The notes beneath the pieces are model-generated. The model had not been told where the DNA came from. It did not search any database and worked only from the letters and a program-made list of their open reading frames with translations. The position numbers and the translations under genes were made by a program. A DNA stretch of 64,000 nt from Rhizobium grahamii (GTDB lineage Bacteria; Pseudomonadota; Alphaproteobacteria; Rhizobiales; Rhizobiaceae): assembly GCF_009498215.1 (NCBI RefSeq), contig NZ_CP043498.1, positions 930,001-994,000 of the forward strand, written 5' to 3'. Shown here piece by piece: positions 29,280 through 39,602 of the stretch (position 1 is its first letter; every line of letters begins with the position of its first letter).

Positions 29280-29909
29280 ATGAGAAACCCAGTCGATACC
29301 GCTATGGCGCTCGTGCCGATGGTTGTGGAACAGACCAATCGCGGTGAACGCTCCTATGATATCTACTCGCGCCTGCTCAAGGAACGCATCATCTTCCTGA
29401 CGGGGCCGGTCGAAGATCATATGGCGACGCTCGTTTGCGCCCAGCTCCTCTTCCTGGAAGCCGAGAACCCGAAAAAGGAAATCGCGCTCTACATCAATTC
29501 TCCGGGTGGCGTGGTCACCGCCGGTATGGCGATCTACGACACGATGCAGTTCATCAAGCCGGCCGTATCGACGCTCTGCATCGGTCAGGCCGCATCGATG
29601 GGCTCGCTGCTGCTCGCTGCCGGCCACAAGGACATGCGCTTCGCGACCCCGAACTCCCGCATCATGGTTCACCAGCCCTCGGGCGGTTTCCAGGGGCAGG
29701 CATCGGACATCGAGCGCCACGCCCGCGACATCCTGAAGATGAAGCGCCGCCTTAACGAGGTTTACGTGAAGCACACGGGTCGCACCTACGAGGAAGTCGA
29801 AAAGACGCTCGACCGCGATCACTTCATGGATGCGGAAGAAGCGCAGAGCTGGGGCGTGATCGACAAGGTCCTGACGTCGCGTGCCGAGATGGAAGGCGAT
29901 GCGGCCTAG
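29280..29909 (+). CDS. clpP: ATP-dependent Clp protease proteolytic subunit
   Basis: The 209-residue serine peptidase forms the double-ring chamber used by ClpX or ClpA. Catalytic residues are visible: Ser106 in GQAASMGS, His131 in IMVHQPSGG, and Asp180 in LDRDHFM. Length is normal. It leads the clpP-clpX-lon-hupB cluster, with clpX 293 bases downstream. AAAGGA lies upstream of the ATG. Confidence 0.98.
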   Translation: MRNPVDTAMALVPMVVEQTNRGERSYDIYSRLLKERIIFLTGPVEDHMATLVCAQLLFLEAENPKKEIALYINSPGGVVTAGMAIYDTMQFIKPAVSTLCIGQAASMGSLLLAAGHKDMRFATPNSRIMVHQPSGGFQGQASDIERHARDILKMKRRLNEVYVKHTGRTYEEVEKTLDRDHFMDAEEAQSWGVIDKVLTSRAEMEGDAA

Positions 29910-29933
29910 TAAGAAGTAGGGATGGTGTTTTAT

Positions 29934-29987
29934 CCGCCACAGTTCTATCTCATTTGTGATCGAACAAGGGAAGAAACCCTGTGGCGG
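29934..29987 (+). promoter_or_regulatory. long-range stem-loop after clpP
   Basis: Nine-base perfect arms (29934-29942 and 29979-29987) enclose 36 bases. There is no T run after it, so it is not a classic terminator; it may be an RNA processing or stability structure, since clpP and clpX can be co-transcribed. Confidence 0.4.
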
Positions 29988-30008
29988 GTGCGGCAATCTC
30001 AAGTATTA

Positions 30009-30038
30009 ATGCTATGTTGAATTTTTATGACATAGCAT
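30009..30038. repeat. 9-base inverted repeat in the clpP-clpX spacer
   Basis: Perfect nine-base arms (30009-30017 with 30030-30038) separated by a 12-base A+T-rich spacer, 165 bases before clpX. The form suits either an operator or an mRNA hairpin. No known regulator could be assigned. Confidence 0.5.
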
Positions 30039-30202
30039 CGGCATTCAAAGGGGAAACCGTTGCCGCCGGAACGAGAACAACATAGTTTGTACCGGTTCGT
30101 ACCCCTTAAAGGCCTTGGCCCGGCTGATGCTCCTGGTAGGAGCAGGCCAATGAGTGGACCGCTATTTCACTTTGAAATGCGGCGTGCTGGAAGGAAAGTG
30201 AT

Positions 30203-31480
30203 ATGAGCAAAGTCAGCGGCAGCAACGGCGGCGACTCTAAGAACACCCTGTACTGCTCCTTCTGCGGAAAGAGCCAGCACGAAGTCCGGAAGCTGATTGC
30301 CGGGCCGACAGTTTTCATCTGCGATGAATGCGTCGAATTGTGCATGGACATCATCCGTGAGGAAAACAAATCCTCGATGGTCAAGTCCCGTGACGGCGTT
30401 CCCACGCCCCAGGACATCATCAAGGTTCTCGACGAATATGTCATCGGTCAGCGCCAGGCGAAGAAGATCCTGTCCGTTGCCGTACACAACCATTACAAGC
30501 GCCTCGCACATGCGTCGAAGAACGGCGAAGTCGAGTTGGCGAAGTCGAACATCATGCTGGTCGGTCCGACCGGTTGCGGCAAGACCTACCTTGCCCAGAC
30601 GCTCGCTCGCATCATCGACGTTCCCTTCACGATGGCTGACGCGACGACGCTGACCGAAGCCGGTTATGTTGGTGAAGACGTCGAAAACATCATTCTGAAG
30701 CTGCTGCAGGCTGCCGACTACAACGTCGAGCGCGCCCAGCGCGGCATCGTCTACATCGACGAAGTGGACAAGATTTCCCGCAAGTCGGACAACCCGTCGA
30801 TCACCCGCGACGTGTCGGGCGAGGGCGTTCAGCAGGCGCTTCTGAAGATCATGGAAGGCACGGTTGCTTCTGTTCCTCCGCAGGGCGGTCGCAAGCATCC
30901 GCAGCAGGAATTCCTGCAGGTCGACACGACGAACATCCTGTTCATCTGCGGTGGTGCGTTTGCTGGCCTCGACAAGATCATCTCCGCCCGTGGCGAGAAG
31001 ACCTCGATCGGCTTCGGCGCGACCGTGAAGGCTCAGGACGATCGCCGCGTCGGCGAAGTGCTGCGCGAACTCGAGCCGGAAGATCTGGTCAAGTTCGGCC
31101 TCATCCCGGAATTCATCGGTCGTCTGCCGGTTCTGGCAACGCTCGAGGATCTCGACGAGGACGCGCTGATCCAGATCCTGTCCGAGCCGAAGAACGCGCT
31201 GATCAAGCAGTACCAGCGCCTGTTCGAGATGGAAGACGTCGAGCTGACCTTCCACGAGGATGCTCTGCGCGAAATCGCTCGCAAGGCGATCGTCCGCAAG
31301 ACTGGTGCTCGTGGTCTGCGCTCGATCATGGAAAAGATCCTGCTCGACACGATGTTCGAACTGCCGGCGCTCGAAGGCGTCCGCGAGGTCGTCATCTCCG
31401 AGGAAGTGGCGCGCGGCTCCGCTCGCCCGCTCTACATCTACGCCGATCGGCAGGACGAAAAGGCCAACGCTTCGGCGTGA
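30203..31480 (+). CDS. clpX: ATP-dependent Clp protease ATPase subunit ClpX
   Basis: The 425-residue unfoldase has an N-terminal zinc-binding domain ([12 protein letters not shown], then ICDECVELC), the AAA+ Walker A GPTGCGKT and Walker B YIDEVDK motifs, and an arginine-finger region. It unfolds tagged proteins for ClpP; in alphaproteobacteria it also governs cell-cycle regulator turnover. The distance to clpP and the hairpins suggest partly separate transcription. Confidence 0.98.
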   Translation: MSKVSGSNGGDSKNTLYCSFCGKSQHEVRKLIAGPTVFICDECVELCMDIIREENKSSMVKSRDGVPTPQDIIKVLDEYVIGQRQAKKILSVAVHNHYKRLAHASKNGEVELAKSNIMLVGPTGCGKTYLAQTLARIIDVPFTMADATTLTEAGYVGEDVENIILKLLQAADYNVERAQRGIVYIDEVDKISRKSDNPSITRDVSGEGVQQALLKIMEGTVASVPPQGGRKHPQQEFLQVDTTNILFICGGAFAGLDKIISARGEKTSIGFGATVKAQDDRRVGEVLRELEPEDLVKFGLIPEFIGRLPVLATLEDLDEDALIQILSEPKNALIKQYQRLFEMEDVELTFHEDALREIARKAIVRKTGARGLRSIMEKILLDTMFELPALEGVREVVISEEVARGSARPLYIYADRQDEKANASA

Positions 31481-31519
31481 CGCCTTAGAGATATCTTTAC
31501 GATAAGAACCGTGAATTGA

Positions 31520-31553
31520 GGGGGCTTGCCGTTGGCGAGCCCCTTTCTATTTC
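31520..31553 (+). terminator. terminator after clpX
   Basis: A ten-base stem with one G-U pair (31521-31530 with 31534-31543), followed by TTTCTATTTC, 40 bases after clpX stop. Suggests lon has its own promoter. Confidence 0.8.
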
Positions 31554-31786
31554 AAAACCAGTGCACGACCCTGATAAATCTTGCTAAAGAGGTCGGAAAC
31601 CGCCTCTGTTGCCGTTGCGGATTCCCCCGCCCTTGGCAATTATGGAATGATTCCGTTGGTGTGTTTCGGGCTTGTGTTTTAGCCGCTTCGGAAGTGGTTG
31701 CCGCCGATTTGGCACGGCGCTCCAAAGTGAAGGTGTTCCGTTGTCGCATAGCTGTCATGTCCAGGGGGACACCGGCCATGGTGCAG

Positions 31787-31815
31787 CTTGAAAAGCATAG
31801 TCAGAACCTCCACTT
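31787..31815 (+). promoter_or_regulatory. candidate heat-shock promoter of lon
   Basis: CTTGAAA, 13 bases, then CCTCCACTT, resembling the RpoH consensus CTTGAAA-N11-16-CCCCATNT. The -10 part is only a partial match. lon is an established RpoH target in several proteobacteria. Confidence 0.35.
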
Positions 31816-31853
31816 GTTGTTTCAAGTGGAGTGCGGCCGGTTCTAGTGGCCGC
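31809..31853 (+). promoter_or_regulatory. two consecutive hairpins in the lon leader
   Basis: An eight-base stem (31809-31816 with 31823-31830) and a six-base stem (31833-31838 with 31848-31853) lie back to back 42 bases before the lon ATG. Not followed by U runs. They could set mRNA stability or translation. Confidence 0.45.
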
Positions 31854-31894
31854 GCCAGAAGAGCCCGGAAACGGGACGATGGAAAGGAAATAAA

Positions 31895-34309
31895 ATGACG
31901 AAGAAAACGTCAGTTGCGAGCATCGCATATCCGGTTTTGCCCCTGCGCGACATCGTCGTCTTCCCGCACATGATCGTGCCGCTATTTGTCGGCCGCGAGA
32001 AGTCGATCCGTGCGCTCGAAGAGGTCATGGGATCGGACAAGCAGATCATGCTCGTTACGCAAATCAATGCGAGCGATGACGATCCGGAACCGTCTGCTAT
32101 CCACAATGTCGGTACGGTCGCCAACGTGCTGCAGCTGCTGAAGCTGCCCGACGGCACCGTCAAGGTGCTGGTCGAGGGCCGTGCGCGCGCCGAAATCGAT
32201 TCCTATACGGACCGCGAGGATTTCTACGAAGCCCTCGGTCACGTTCTCGAAGAGCCAGATGACGATCCGGTCGAGCTTGAAGCGCTCAGCCGCTCGGTCG
32301 TCTCCGAATTCGAGAGCTACGTAAAGCTCAACAAGAAGATCTCGCCAGAGGTTGTCGGCGCCGCAAGCCAGATCGACGATTACTCGAAGCTGGCCGATAC
32401 GGTTGCCTCGCACCTGTCGATCAAGATCACCGAGAAGCAGGAGATGCTGGAAACCACCAGCGTCAAGGCCCGCCTCGAAAAGGCGCTCGGCTTCATGGAA
32501 GGTGAGATCTCGGTCCTTCAGGTGGAGAAGCGTATCCGCTCGCGCGTCAAGCGCCAGATGGAGAAGACCCAGCGCGAGTACTACCTGAACGAACAGATGA
32601 AGGCGATCCAGAAGGAGCTCGGCGACGGCGAGGAAGGCCGCGACGAGATGGCCGAACTGGAAGAGCGCATCTCCAAGACCAAGCTGTCGAAGGAAGCCCG
32701 CGAAAAGGCCGATGCCGAGCTGAAGAAGCTGCGGCAGATGAGCCCGATGTCGGCTGAGGCGACTGTTGTCCGCAACTATCTTGACTGGCTGCTCGGCATT
32801 CCGTGGGGCAAGAAGTCGAAGATCAAGTCGGATCTCAACAACGCCGAAAAGATCCTCGAAGCCGATCACTTCGGTCTCGACAAGGTCAAGGAGCGCATCG
32901 TCGAGTATCTGGCTGTCCAGGCGCGTGCGACCAAGATCAAGGGTCCGATCCTGTGCCTCGTCGGCCCTCCGGGTGTCGGCAAGACCTCGCTCGCCCAGTC
33001 GATCGCCAAGGCGACCGGCCGTGAGTATGTCCGCATGGCTCTCGGTGGCGTTCGTGACGAAGCTGAAATCCGCGGTCACCGCCGCACCTACATCGGTTCG
33101 ATGCCCGGCAAGGTCATCCAGTCGATGAAGAAGGCCAAGAAGTCCAACCCGCTCTTCCTGCTCGATGAAATCGACAAGATGGGCCAGGACTTCCGTGGCG
33201 ATCCGTCGTCGGCTCTGCTCGAAGTGCTGGATCCGGCACAGAACTCGACCTTCATGGACCACTACCTTGAGGTCGAATACGATCTGTCGGACGTGATGTT
33301 CATCACGACGGCGAACACGCTGAACATTCCTGCGCCCCTGATGGACCGCATGGAAGTCATCCGTATCGCCGGCTACACCGAAGACGAAAAGCGCGAAATC
33401 GCCAAGCGGCACCTGCTGCCGAAGGCCATCAAGGAACATGCGCTGCAGCCGAATGAATTCTCGGTTTCAGACGATGCCCTGATGGCGATCAGCCAGCAGT
33501 ACACTCGCGAAGCCGGTGTCCGTAACTTCGAACGCGAATTGATGAAGCTCGCCCGCAAGGCGGTTACCGAGATCATCAAGGGCAAGACGAAGTCCGTTCA
33601 TGTGACGGCCGAAAACATCGACGACTACCTGGGCGTTCCGCGCTTCCGCCACGGCGAAGCAGAACGCGAGGATCAGGTCGGTGTCGTCACCGGTCTGGCC
33701 TGGACGGAAGTCGGCGGCGAACTGCTGACGATCGAAGGCGTCATGATGCCGGGCAAGGGTCGCATGACCGTGACCGGCAACCTGAAGGAAGTCATGAAGG
33801 AATCGATTTCGGCGGCGGCATCCTATGTCCGCAGCAGAGCTGTCGATTTCGGCATCGAGCCTCCGCGCTTCGACAAGTCGGACATCCACGTGCATGTGCC
33901 GGAAGGTGCGACACCGAAGGATGGTCCGTCGGCCGGTGTTGCCATGGCAACCGCGATCGTCTCGATCATGACCGGTATTCCGGTCGACAAGAACGTGGCG
34001 ATGACGGGTGAAATCACCCTGCGCGGTCGCGTCCTGCCGATCGGTGGCCTGAAGGAAAAGCTGCTTGCAGCGCTTCGCGGCGGCATCAAGAAGGTGCTGA
34101 TCCCGGAAGAAAACGCCAAGGATCTGGCGGAGATTCCGGATAACGTGAAGAACAACATGGAGATCATCCCGGTATCCCGCATGGGCGAGGTGATCAAGCA
34201 TGCTCTGGTCCGCAGACCGGAGCCGATCGAGTGGGATGGAACGGTTGAAACGCCGGTCATCGCAACGGTCGAAGGGCTCGACGAAACGGGCGCAACCATA
34301 GCTCATTGA
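31895..34309 (+). CDS. lon: ATP-dependent Lon protease
   Basis: The 804-residue protein has the N-terminal substrate-binding LAN domain, a coiled-coil, AAA+ module (Walker [10 protein letters not shown]) and the Ser-Lys protease domain with catalytic Ser679 ([10 protein letters not shown]) and Lys722 (GGLKEKLL). Lon removes misfolded proteins and regulators such as DnaA and CcrM in alphaproteobacteria. The clpX terminator lies upstream and a strong terminator downstream, so it is likely monocistronic. Confidence 0.98.
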   Translation: MTKKTSVASIAYPVLPLRDIVVFPHMIVPLFVGREKSIRALEEVMGSDKQIMLVTQINASDDDPEPSAIHNVGTVANVLQLLKLPDGTVKVLVEGRARAEIDSYTDREDFYEALGHVLEEPDDDPVELEALSRSVVSEFESYVKLNKKISPEVVGAASQIDDYSKLADTVASHLSIKITEKQEMLETTSVKARLEKALGFMEGEISVLQVEKRIRSRVKRQMEKTQREYYLNEQMKAIQKELGDGEEGRDEMAELEERISKTKLSKEAREKADAELKKLRQMSPMSAEATVVRNYLDWLLGIPWGKKSKIKSDLNNAEKILEADHFGLDKVKERIVEYLAVQARATKIKGPILCLVGPPGVGKTSLAQSIAKATGREYVRMALGGVRDEAEIRGHRRTYIGSMPGKVIQSMKKAKKSNPLFLLDEIDKMGQDFRGDPSSALLEVLDPAQNSTFMDHYLEVEYDLSDVMFITTANTLNIPAPLMDRMEVIRIAGYTEDEKREIAKRHLLPKAIKEHALQPNEFSVSDDALMAISQQYTREAGVRNFERELMKLARKAVTEIIKGKTKSVHVTAENIDDYLGVPRFRHGEAEREDQVGVVTGLAWTEVGGELLTIEGVMMPGKGRMTVTGNLKEVMKESISAAASYVRSRAVDFGIEPPRFDKSDIHVHVPEGATPKDGPSAGVAMATAIVSIMTGIPVDKNVAMTGEITLRGRVLPIGGLKEKLLAALRGGIKKVLIPEENAKDLAEIPDNVKNNMEIIPVSRMGEVIKHALVRRPEPIEWDGTVETPVIATVEGLDETGATIAH

Positions 34310-34351
34310 GCCTTGTTTGCCACATTCGTGCCCTATTGCTTAAAAACCCTG

Positions 34352-34383
34352 AAAAGGCTGGTGTTTTCGCCAGCCTTTTTTTG
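34352..34383 (+). terminator. rho-independent terminator after lon
   Basis: Stem of ten bases (34352-34361 with 34370-34379), TGTTTTCG loop and further T tract, 42 bases after the lon stop. Confidence 0.92.
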
Positions 34384-34515
34384 TGAAAACCATGTGTAGA
34401 CGCTTGCATTTCCTTGATTTGCAGGGTCTTTGGGGTGCGGCGGGCCTGATGAACTCTATTCTGCGCCTAGCTTATAGATTGAGTCGTTTCGAACCATTTA
34501 GAAAGGGGTGGAAAC

Positions 34516-34791
34516 ATGAACAAGAATGAACTAGTGTCCGCAGTTGCCGAAAAGGCAGGACTCTCGAAGACCGATGCTGCTTCCGCAGTTGACGCAGTTT
34601 TCGAAGTTGTCCAGGCTGAACTGAAGGGCAAGGGCGACGTTCGCCTCGCTGGTTTCGGTAGCTTCACCGTTTCCCATCGCGCTGCCACCAAGGGCCGCAA
34701 TCCGTCCACCGGCGCTGAAGTCGATATCCCGGCTCGCAACGTGCCGAAGTTCACGCCCGGCAAGGGCCTGAAGGACGCCGTCAACGGCTGA
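34516..34791 (+). CDS. hupB: DNA-binding protein HU
   Basis: The 91-residue protein begins MNKNELVSAVAEKAGLSKTD and has the DNA-binding arm region with GRNPSTGAEVDIPARNVPKF, all typical of HU. It bends DNA and organises the nucleoid. GAAAGGGGTGGAAAC precedes the ATG. Alphaproteobacteria often carry hup after lon. A terminator follows at 34841. Confidence 0.97.
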   Translation: MNKNELVSAVAEKAGLSKTDAASAVDAVFEVVQAELKGKGDVRLAGFGSFTVSHRAATKGRNPSTGAEVDIPARNVPKFTPGKGLKDAVNG

Positions 34792-34840
34792 TACGAATTT
34801 GCATGGCAGCCGGGTAACGAGACCGGCGCCGGGCATTCGA

Positions 34841-34868
34841 GGGTTCGGTGAAAGCCGAACCCTTTTTT
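34841..34868 (+). terminator. rho-independent terminator after hupB
   Basis: Eight-base GC-rich stem (34841-34848 with 34855-34862) followed by six T, 50 bases after the hupB stop. Confidence 0.92.
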
Positions 34869-34917
34869 CATGGCTGAGACTTGTCGGCACCGACGGTTTG
34901 CCATACGAAATGGCTGT

Positions 34918-35056
34918 TCTCAGGGCGGGGTGAAAGTCCCCACCGGCGGTAAGAGCTTCGGCTTGAGCCCGCGAGCGCCTGCCGGCTTGCCGGGAGGGTC
35001 AGCAGATCCGGTGCAATTCCGGAGCCGACGGTTAAAGTCCGGATGAAAGAGGATGA
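34918..35056 (+). ncRNA. FMN riboswitch (RFN element)
   Basis: The conserved blocks are visible in order: AGGGCGGGGTGAAAGTCCCC, ACCGGCGGTAAGA, GAGCCCGCGAGCGCC, then GGTCAGCAGATCCGGTGCAA, CGACGGTTAAAGTCCGGATG and AAAGAGG. This RNA binds flavin mononucleotide and lowers expression of riboflavin genes. It sits upstream of a ribN-type transporter. Downstream of the aptamer a stem (AGGGC-GCAA-GCCCT near 35068-35081) may belong to an expression platform. No U-run terminator is evident, so translation control is likely. Confidence 0.95.
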
Positions 35057-35136
35057 GCAAGGCAGGTGAGGGCGCAAGCCCTGGCCGTTGCGTTGTACTC
35101 ATGCGTCCTGATTTGTGTTCACTTCGGATGAAAGAC

Positions 35137-36036
35137 ATGAATCAGACTTCCCCCGTATTTTCTTCTTCCCGCGCGCTCGCGGGTGCCGCCTGGATGATCG
35201 CCGCCGGCATCGCGTTCTCGATCCTCAACATCGTCACGCAGTGGCTGACGATGAAGCTCGGCTTTCCATCGGCGGCCACCGCCTTCTGGCAATATGCCTT
35301 CGCGTTGGCCTTCTCTCTGCCTTTTCTTTTCCGCGTCGGCATACGCGCGATGCGAACAAGTTACCCTTGGCGCCACGTCGTTCGTGTGGCGTTTGCCGCC
35401 GCCGGCGTGATGACCTGGGTCGCCGGACTGGCGGCGGTGCCGATCTGGCAGGCCATCGCACTGGTGATGACCTCGCCGTTCTTCATCATCATGGGCGCCC
35501 GCATCTTTCTCGGCGAATATGTGGGCGTATCGCGCTGGGCTGCCACCGGTGTCGGCTTTGTCGGCGCGATGATCATCCTGCAGCCGTGGTCGGATAGCTT
35601 CACCTGGGCAGCCCTGTTGCCGATCTTGTCGGCGCTTCTGTGGGGCGCGTCGTCGCTGATCACCAAGAGCCTGACAGGAGTCGAACGGTCAGAGACCATC
35701 ACTGTCTGGCTGCTTGCATTGCTGACGCCGTTCAATGGCGCCGTGGCGCTCGCCGCGGGCTTCAGCGTTCCGTCGGGCCAGATTCTCTTCCTGCTCGTTG
35801 CCGCCGGACTGCTGACCGTAATTGCCCAGTATTTTCTGACGCTCGCCTATACGACTGCGGACGCCGCCTACGTCCAGCCGTTCGATGACCTGAAGCTACC
35901 CCTCAATGTTCTCGCCGGCTGGTTGGTCTTCGGCTATGCGCCGACGGGGTATCTCTGGCTGGGCGCGCTCCTGATCCTTGGCGCATCGCTCTTCATCATG
36001 CGGAATGAAATGAAGAAGGAGCGGCGGACCGCCTAG
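35137..36036 (+). CDS. ribN: RibN-type riboflavin transporter (EamA/DMT)
   Basis: The 299-residue protein has ten hydrophobic helices in two EamA repeats. A DMT-type transporter directly behind an FMN riboswitch in Rhizobiales is the ribN arrangement reported for riboflavin uptake. I set the start at the ATG at 35137, with TCGGATGAAAGAC just before it; an in-frame ATG at 35128 and a longer frame from 35053 inside the riboswitch tail exist but look less likely. If other substrates were carried the riboswitch would be hard to explain. Confidence 0.88.
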   Translation: MNQTSPVFSSSRALAGAAWMIAAGIAFSILNIVTQWLTMKLGFPSAATAFWQYAFALAFSLPFLFRVGIRAMRTSYPWRHVVRVAFAAAGVMTWVAGLAAVPIWQAIALVMTSPFFIIMGARIFLGEYVGVSRWAATGVGFVGAMIILQPWSDSFTWAALLPILSALLWGASSLITKSLTGVERSETITVWLLALLTPFNGAVALAAGFSVPSGQILFLLVAAGLLTVIAQYFLTLAYTTADAAYVQPFDDLKLPLNVLAGWLVFGYAPTGYLWLGALLILGASLFIMRNEMKKERRTA

Positions 36037-36056
36037 CGCGTCGAAATATGACACCG

Positions 36057-36074
36057 GTGTCATTCCGGTGTCAT
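36057..36074 (+). promoter_or_regulatory. PHO box-like direct repeat
   Basis: Two GTGTCAT units separated by four bases (36057-36063 and 36068-36074), each one base off the CTGTCAT unit of the PhoB box and with the same 11-base period. The first half is also part of a 16-base palindrome, ATGACACCGGTGTCAT (36048-36063). It lies 45 bases before the phytase-like gene. Confidence 0.6.
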
Positions 36075-36118
36075 GCCCGTCCCGCAAAACCCCCTTGTTT
36101 GAATTCATGGGGGATTTC

Positions 36119-38316
36119 ATGACAACTCTATCGCGCAAGACAGTGCTCGTTGCGGCACTCCTGACGACGGCCGCGTTCCCGGCCGCTGCGGAGCCCGTTT
36201 TCAACCGTATCGCAACCTTTCCGGTGGCATCCAACCTGCCCGAGGGAAAGGACAAGCTTTCGGCCACGTCGGCTGAAATCATCACGGCCACCGACGATGG
36301 CATGACGCTGATCTACAGCGACAGCCCGCTCGGTGCGATCGGATTCATCGACATTTCCGACGCCAGGGCGCCGAAAGCCGGGGGCGCGGTGATGATGGAC
36401 GGCGAGCCGACATCCGTGACATCCGCTGCCGGCAAGGCGCTGGTTGCAGTCAACACGTCGGAGAGCAAGGTGAAGCCGTCGGGCCGCCTCGCGATCGTCG
36501 ACGTCGCCACCCGGAAGATCGAGAACACCTGCGACCTCGGGGGCAGCCGGATTCGATCGCGCTCAACAAGGACAAGACGCTGGGCGCGATCGCGATCGAA
36601 AACGAGCGTGACGAAGACATCAACGACGGCAAGCTCCCGCAGATGCCCGCAGGCGACCTCGTGGTATTCCAGCTCAAGAACGGCGCGGTCGATTGCGGTT
36701 CGATCAAGCATGTGACGCTGACCGGCCTTGCAGGCATCGCGCCCGAGGATCCGGAGCCGGAGTTCGTTTCCTTCAACGATCAGAACGAGATCGCCCTGAC
36801 CCTGCAGGAAAACAACGAGATCGTCATCATCGACGCGACGACCGCTGCGGTGAAGACGCACTTCTCCGCCGGCAGCGTCGATCTTGCCGGCATCGACACC
36901 AAGCGCGATGGTGCACTGAAGTTCACCGGCGAACTCAAGGGTGTGCCGCGCGAGCCCGACGCCGTGAAGTGGCTCGACAACGACCGTCTCGTTGTCGCCA
37001 ATGAGGGTGACTACCAGGGTGGTTCGCGCGGCTTCACGATCTTCGACAAGACCGGCAAGGTACTCTACGAATCGGGCGCTTCCTTCGAGCGTGCGGTTGC
37101 CAATACTGGCCACTATCCGGACAAGCGCTCTGGCGCCAAGGGCGTCGAGCCCGAGGGCCTGGAAGTCGCAACGATCGATGGACAGCGATACATATTCCTG
37201 CTCGCCGAACGCGCCTCCGTCGTTGGGGTCTACAAGGATACCGGCGCTGAACCTCAGCTCCTCCAGATCCTTCCATCCGGCGTTTCACCAGAGGGCGCGG
37301 TCGCTGTGCCGTCCCGCAAACTTCTCGCGACCGCCAACGAAGTCGATCTCGGCAAGGATGGCGGTCCGCGGTCTCATGTGATGCTTTACGAGCTTGGCGA
37401 AGGCGAAATGGCTTATCCGCAGATCGTTGCCGCCGAGAAGGGCGGCAATCCAGTCGGCTTTGCCGCATTGTCGGGCCTTGCTGCGGTCCCGGAAAAGCCG
37501 GGCCAGCTGTTCGCCGTCAGCGACAGCGTTCTCGGCATGCAGCCGACGATCTACACGATCGATGCTTCCAAAAAGCCGGCCGTGATTACTGAAACACTGA
37601 CCGTAAAGCGGGATGGCCAGCCGGCGCAGAAGCTGGATATCGAAGGTATCGCCGTCGACGCGAAGGGCTGGTTCTGGCTGGCCTCGGAAGGCAACAGCGA
37701 GAAGCTTGTTCCTCACGCGCTGTATCACGTAAACCCGAAGGGTGAGATCAAGGAAGAAATCGCTCTTCCCAAGGAACTGATCGCCAACGAAATCCGCTAC
37801 GGGTTCGAAGGTGTCACGATCGTCGGCTCGGGCGACGATGCGACGCTCTGGATGGCGGTTCAGCGCGAGTGGAAGGATGACGAGAAGGGTTTCGTCAAGC
37901 TCGTCTCCTATAATCCGAAGAGCAAGGAGTGGGGGGCCGTCCGCTATCCGCTGGATAAGTCCGAATCCGGCTGGGTCGGTCTTTCCGAAATTTCCGCTCA
38001 CGGCGACAGCGTCTACATCATCGAGCGCGACAATCTCGTTGGTGACGCGGCCAAGCTGAAGAAGCTCTACAAGGTCGCGATATCCGATCTGAAGCCCGCC
38101 AAGCTCGGCGGCGAGCTGCCGGTCGTGAAGAAGACGGAAGCCCACGACTTCCTTCCGGAACTGAAGGCCGCCACCAACGGCTATGTTCTCGACAAGCTCG
38201 AAGGCTTTGCCTTCGACGCCTCGGGCAAGCCATACGCGGTCACCGACAATGACGGCGTGGATGATTCCTCGGGCGAAACTCTGTTCTTCCCGGTCGACCT
38301 CGTCGGCACGAACTGA
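36119..38316 (+). pseudogene. phytase-like esterase/phosphatase, secreted, one -1 frameshift
   Basis: A signal peptide (MTTLSRKTVLVAALLTTAAFPAAA) leads a beta-propeller-like protein of the 'esterase-like activity of phytase' group, with late LEGFAFDASGKPYAVTDNDG and LDIEGIAVDAKGWFWLASEG motifs. The frame breaks in the G run 36539-36543: with a sixth G the protein reads LGGQPDSIALNKDKTLGAIA and continues to 732 residues. One G lost, so a sequencing error is likely. The PHO-box-like repeat fits a phosphate-scavenging role, but hydrolysis of phytate is not shown. A terminator follows. Confidence 0.8.
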
Positions 38317-38338
38317 GATCGGCTCATCCGTGAAAAAG

Positions 38339-38368
38339 AATGGCCGGGTCTAAGCCCGGCCATTTTTG
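38339..38368 (+). terminator. bidirectional terminator
   Basis: Ten-base stem (38339-38348 with 38355-38364) with A run before and T run after, between convergent genes. Confidence 0.92.
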
Positions 38369-38381
38369 TTACTACTCTCTC

Positions 38382-39368
38382 TTACCAGCGCTGGTGGACA
38401 TAAGGCGCAACCAGCCTCTCGTAGATCTCCCGCGTTGCTTCCATGACGTCGTGCGAGAGCGGCGCAAGGCTTGCTGCTGCCGCGTTGGCGCGCGCCTGCT
38501 CTGCATTGCGCGCGCCGGGAATCACCACGGTGACCGCATCGCTCATCAGGATCCAGCGCAGTGCGAAGGCGGCCATCGTTGCGCCCGGTGGAACGAGCTT
38601 GCGCACTTCCTCGACCGCCTGCAGGCCAACCTCGAGCGGCACGCCCGCAAATGTCTCGCCGACGTCGAAGGCCTCGCCGTGGCGATTGAAATTGCGATGG
38701 TCGTCGCTCGCAAATGTCGTCTCGCGGGTGATCTTGCCCGAGAGCAGGCCGCTTGCCAGAGGCACGCGGGCGATCACGGCGATGTTCTTCCGGCGCGCTT
38801 CCTGGAAGAACAGGTGATCCGGCCGCTGGCGGAAGATGTTGTAGATGATCTGGATGCTGACGACGCCGGGATATTCGATCGCCTTCAGTGCTTCCTCGAC
38901 CTTCTCGACGCTGACCCCGTAGCCCATGATCTTGCCGGCCTTCTGCAATTCGTTCAGGCCTTCGAACACTTCGGGGCGATAGAGAACCTCCGTCGGCGGG
39001 CAGTGCAACTGCACTAGGTCGAGGCTGTCAGCACGCAGGTTCTTCAGGCTGCGGTCGATGAAGCTTTCGAGATTGGCCTTCGTGTAGCCCTCGGCCACAT
39101 GAGGATTGAGCCGGCGCCCGGCCTTTGTCGCGACCATTGGTTTCTCGCCGCTGCGGCTGGCGAGAACATCCGCGATGATTTTCTCCGAGCGACCGTCGCC
39201 GTAAACGTCGGCCGTGTCGATAAAGGTGATGCCGGCATCGAGTGCAGCGTTCAGGGCATCGCGGCCGTCTGCTTCGCTGACGTCGCCCCAGGCGCCGCCA
39301 ATTTGCCAGGCGCCAAAGCCGATATTGGTGACCGTATGGGGCAGGTGGCCGAAAGAATGCTGTTTCAT
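38382..39368 (-). CDS. aldo/keto reductase
   Basis: The 328-residue (beta/alpha)8 oxidoreductase has the catalytic tetrad features: Asp and Tyr in TFIDTADVYGDGRSE, Lys in VATKAGRR, His in LVQLHCPP. It uses NADPH. The substrate is unknown; many rhizobial relatives are YdbC- or IolS-like. It is convergent with the phytase-like gene. Confidence 0.9.
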   Translation of the reverse strand: MKQHSFGHLPHTVTNIGFGAWQIGGAWGDVSEADGRDALNAALDAGITFIDTADVYGDGRSEKIIADVLASRSGEKPMVATKAGRRLNPHVAEGYTKANLESFIDRSLKNLRADSLDLVQLHCPPTEVLYRPEVFEGLNELQKAGKIMGYGVSVEKVEEALKAIEYPGVVSIQIIYNIFRQRPDHLFFQEARRKNIAVIARVPLASGLLSGKITRETTFASDDHRNFNRHGEAFDVGETFAGVPLEVGLQAVEEVRKLVPPGATMAAFALRWILMSDAVTVVIPGARNAEQARANAAAASLAPLSHDVMEATREIYERLVAPYVHQRW

Positions 39369-39602
39369 GGAAAATCCTCCGCGTAACGAATGCCCTCGGC
39401 ACTAGCAGTGGCTCAGGCAACGGGCAAGCACCCGCAACGGAGATAGAGCGCAGCGCGCGTTAAGTCGCCGTTTCCTGGATCGTATTGTCGCCGGAAGGTG
39501 ACATGCGGTGAACTGCGTGACGATTTCAACCGAACGCTTGGATGAGATCAGTGTTTGGCCTACGATCGACCGGGATACTTGCGATAGTCGAAAGGGAATC
39601 GG

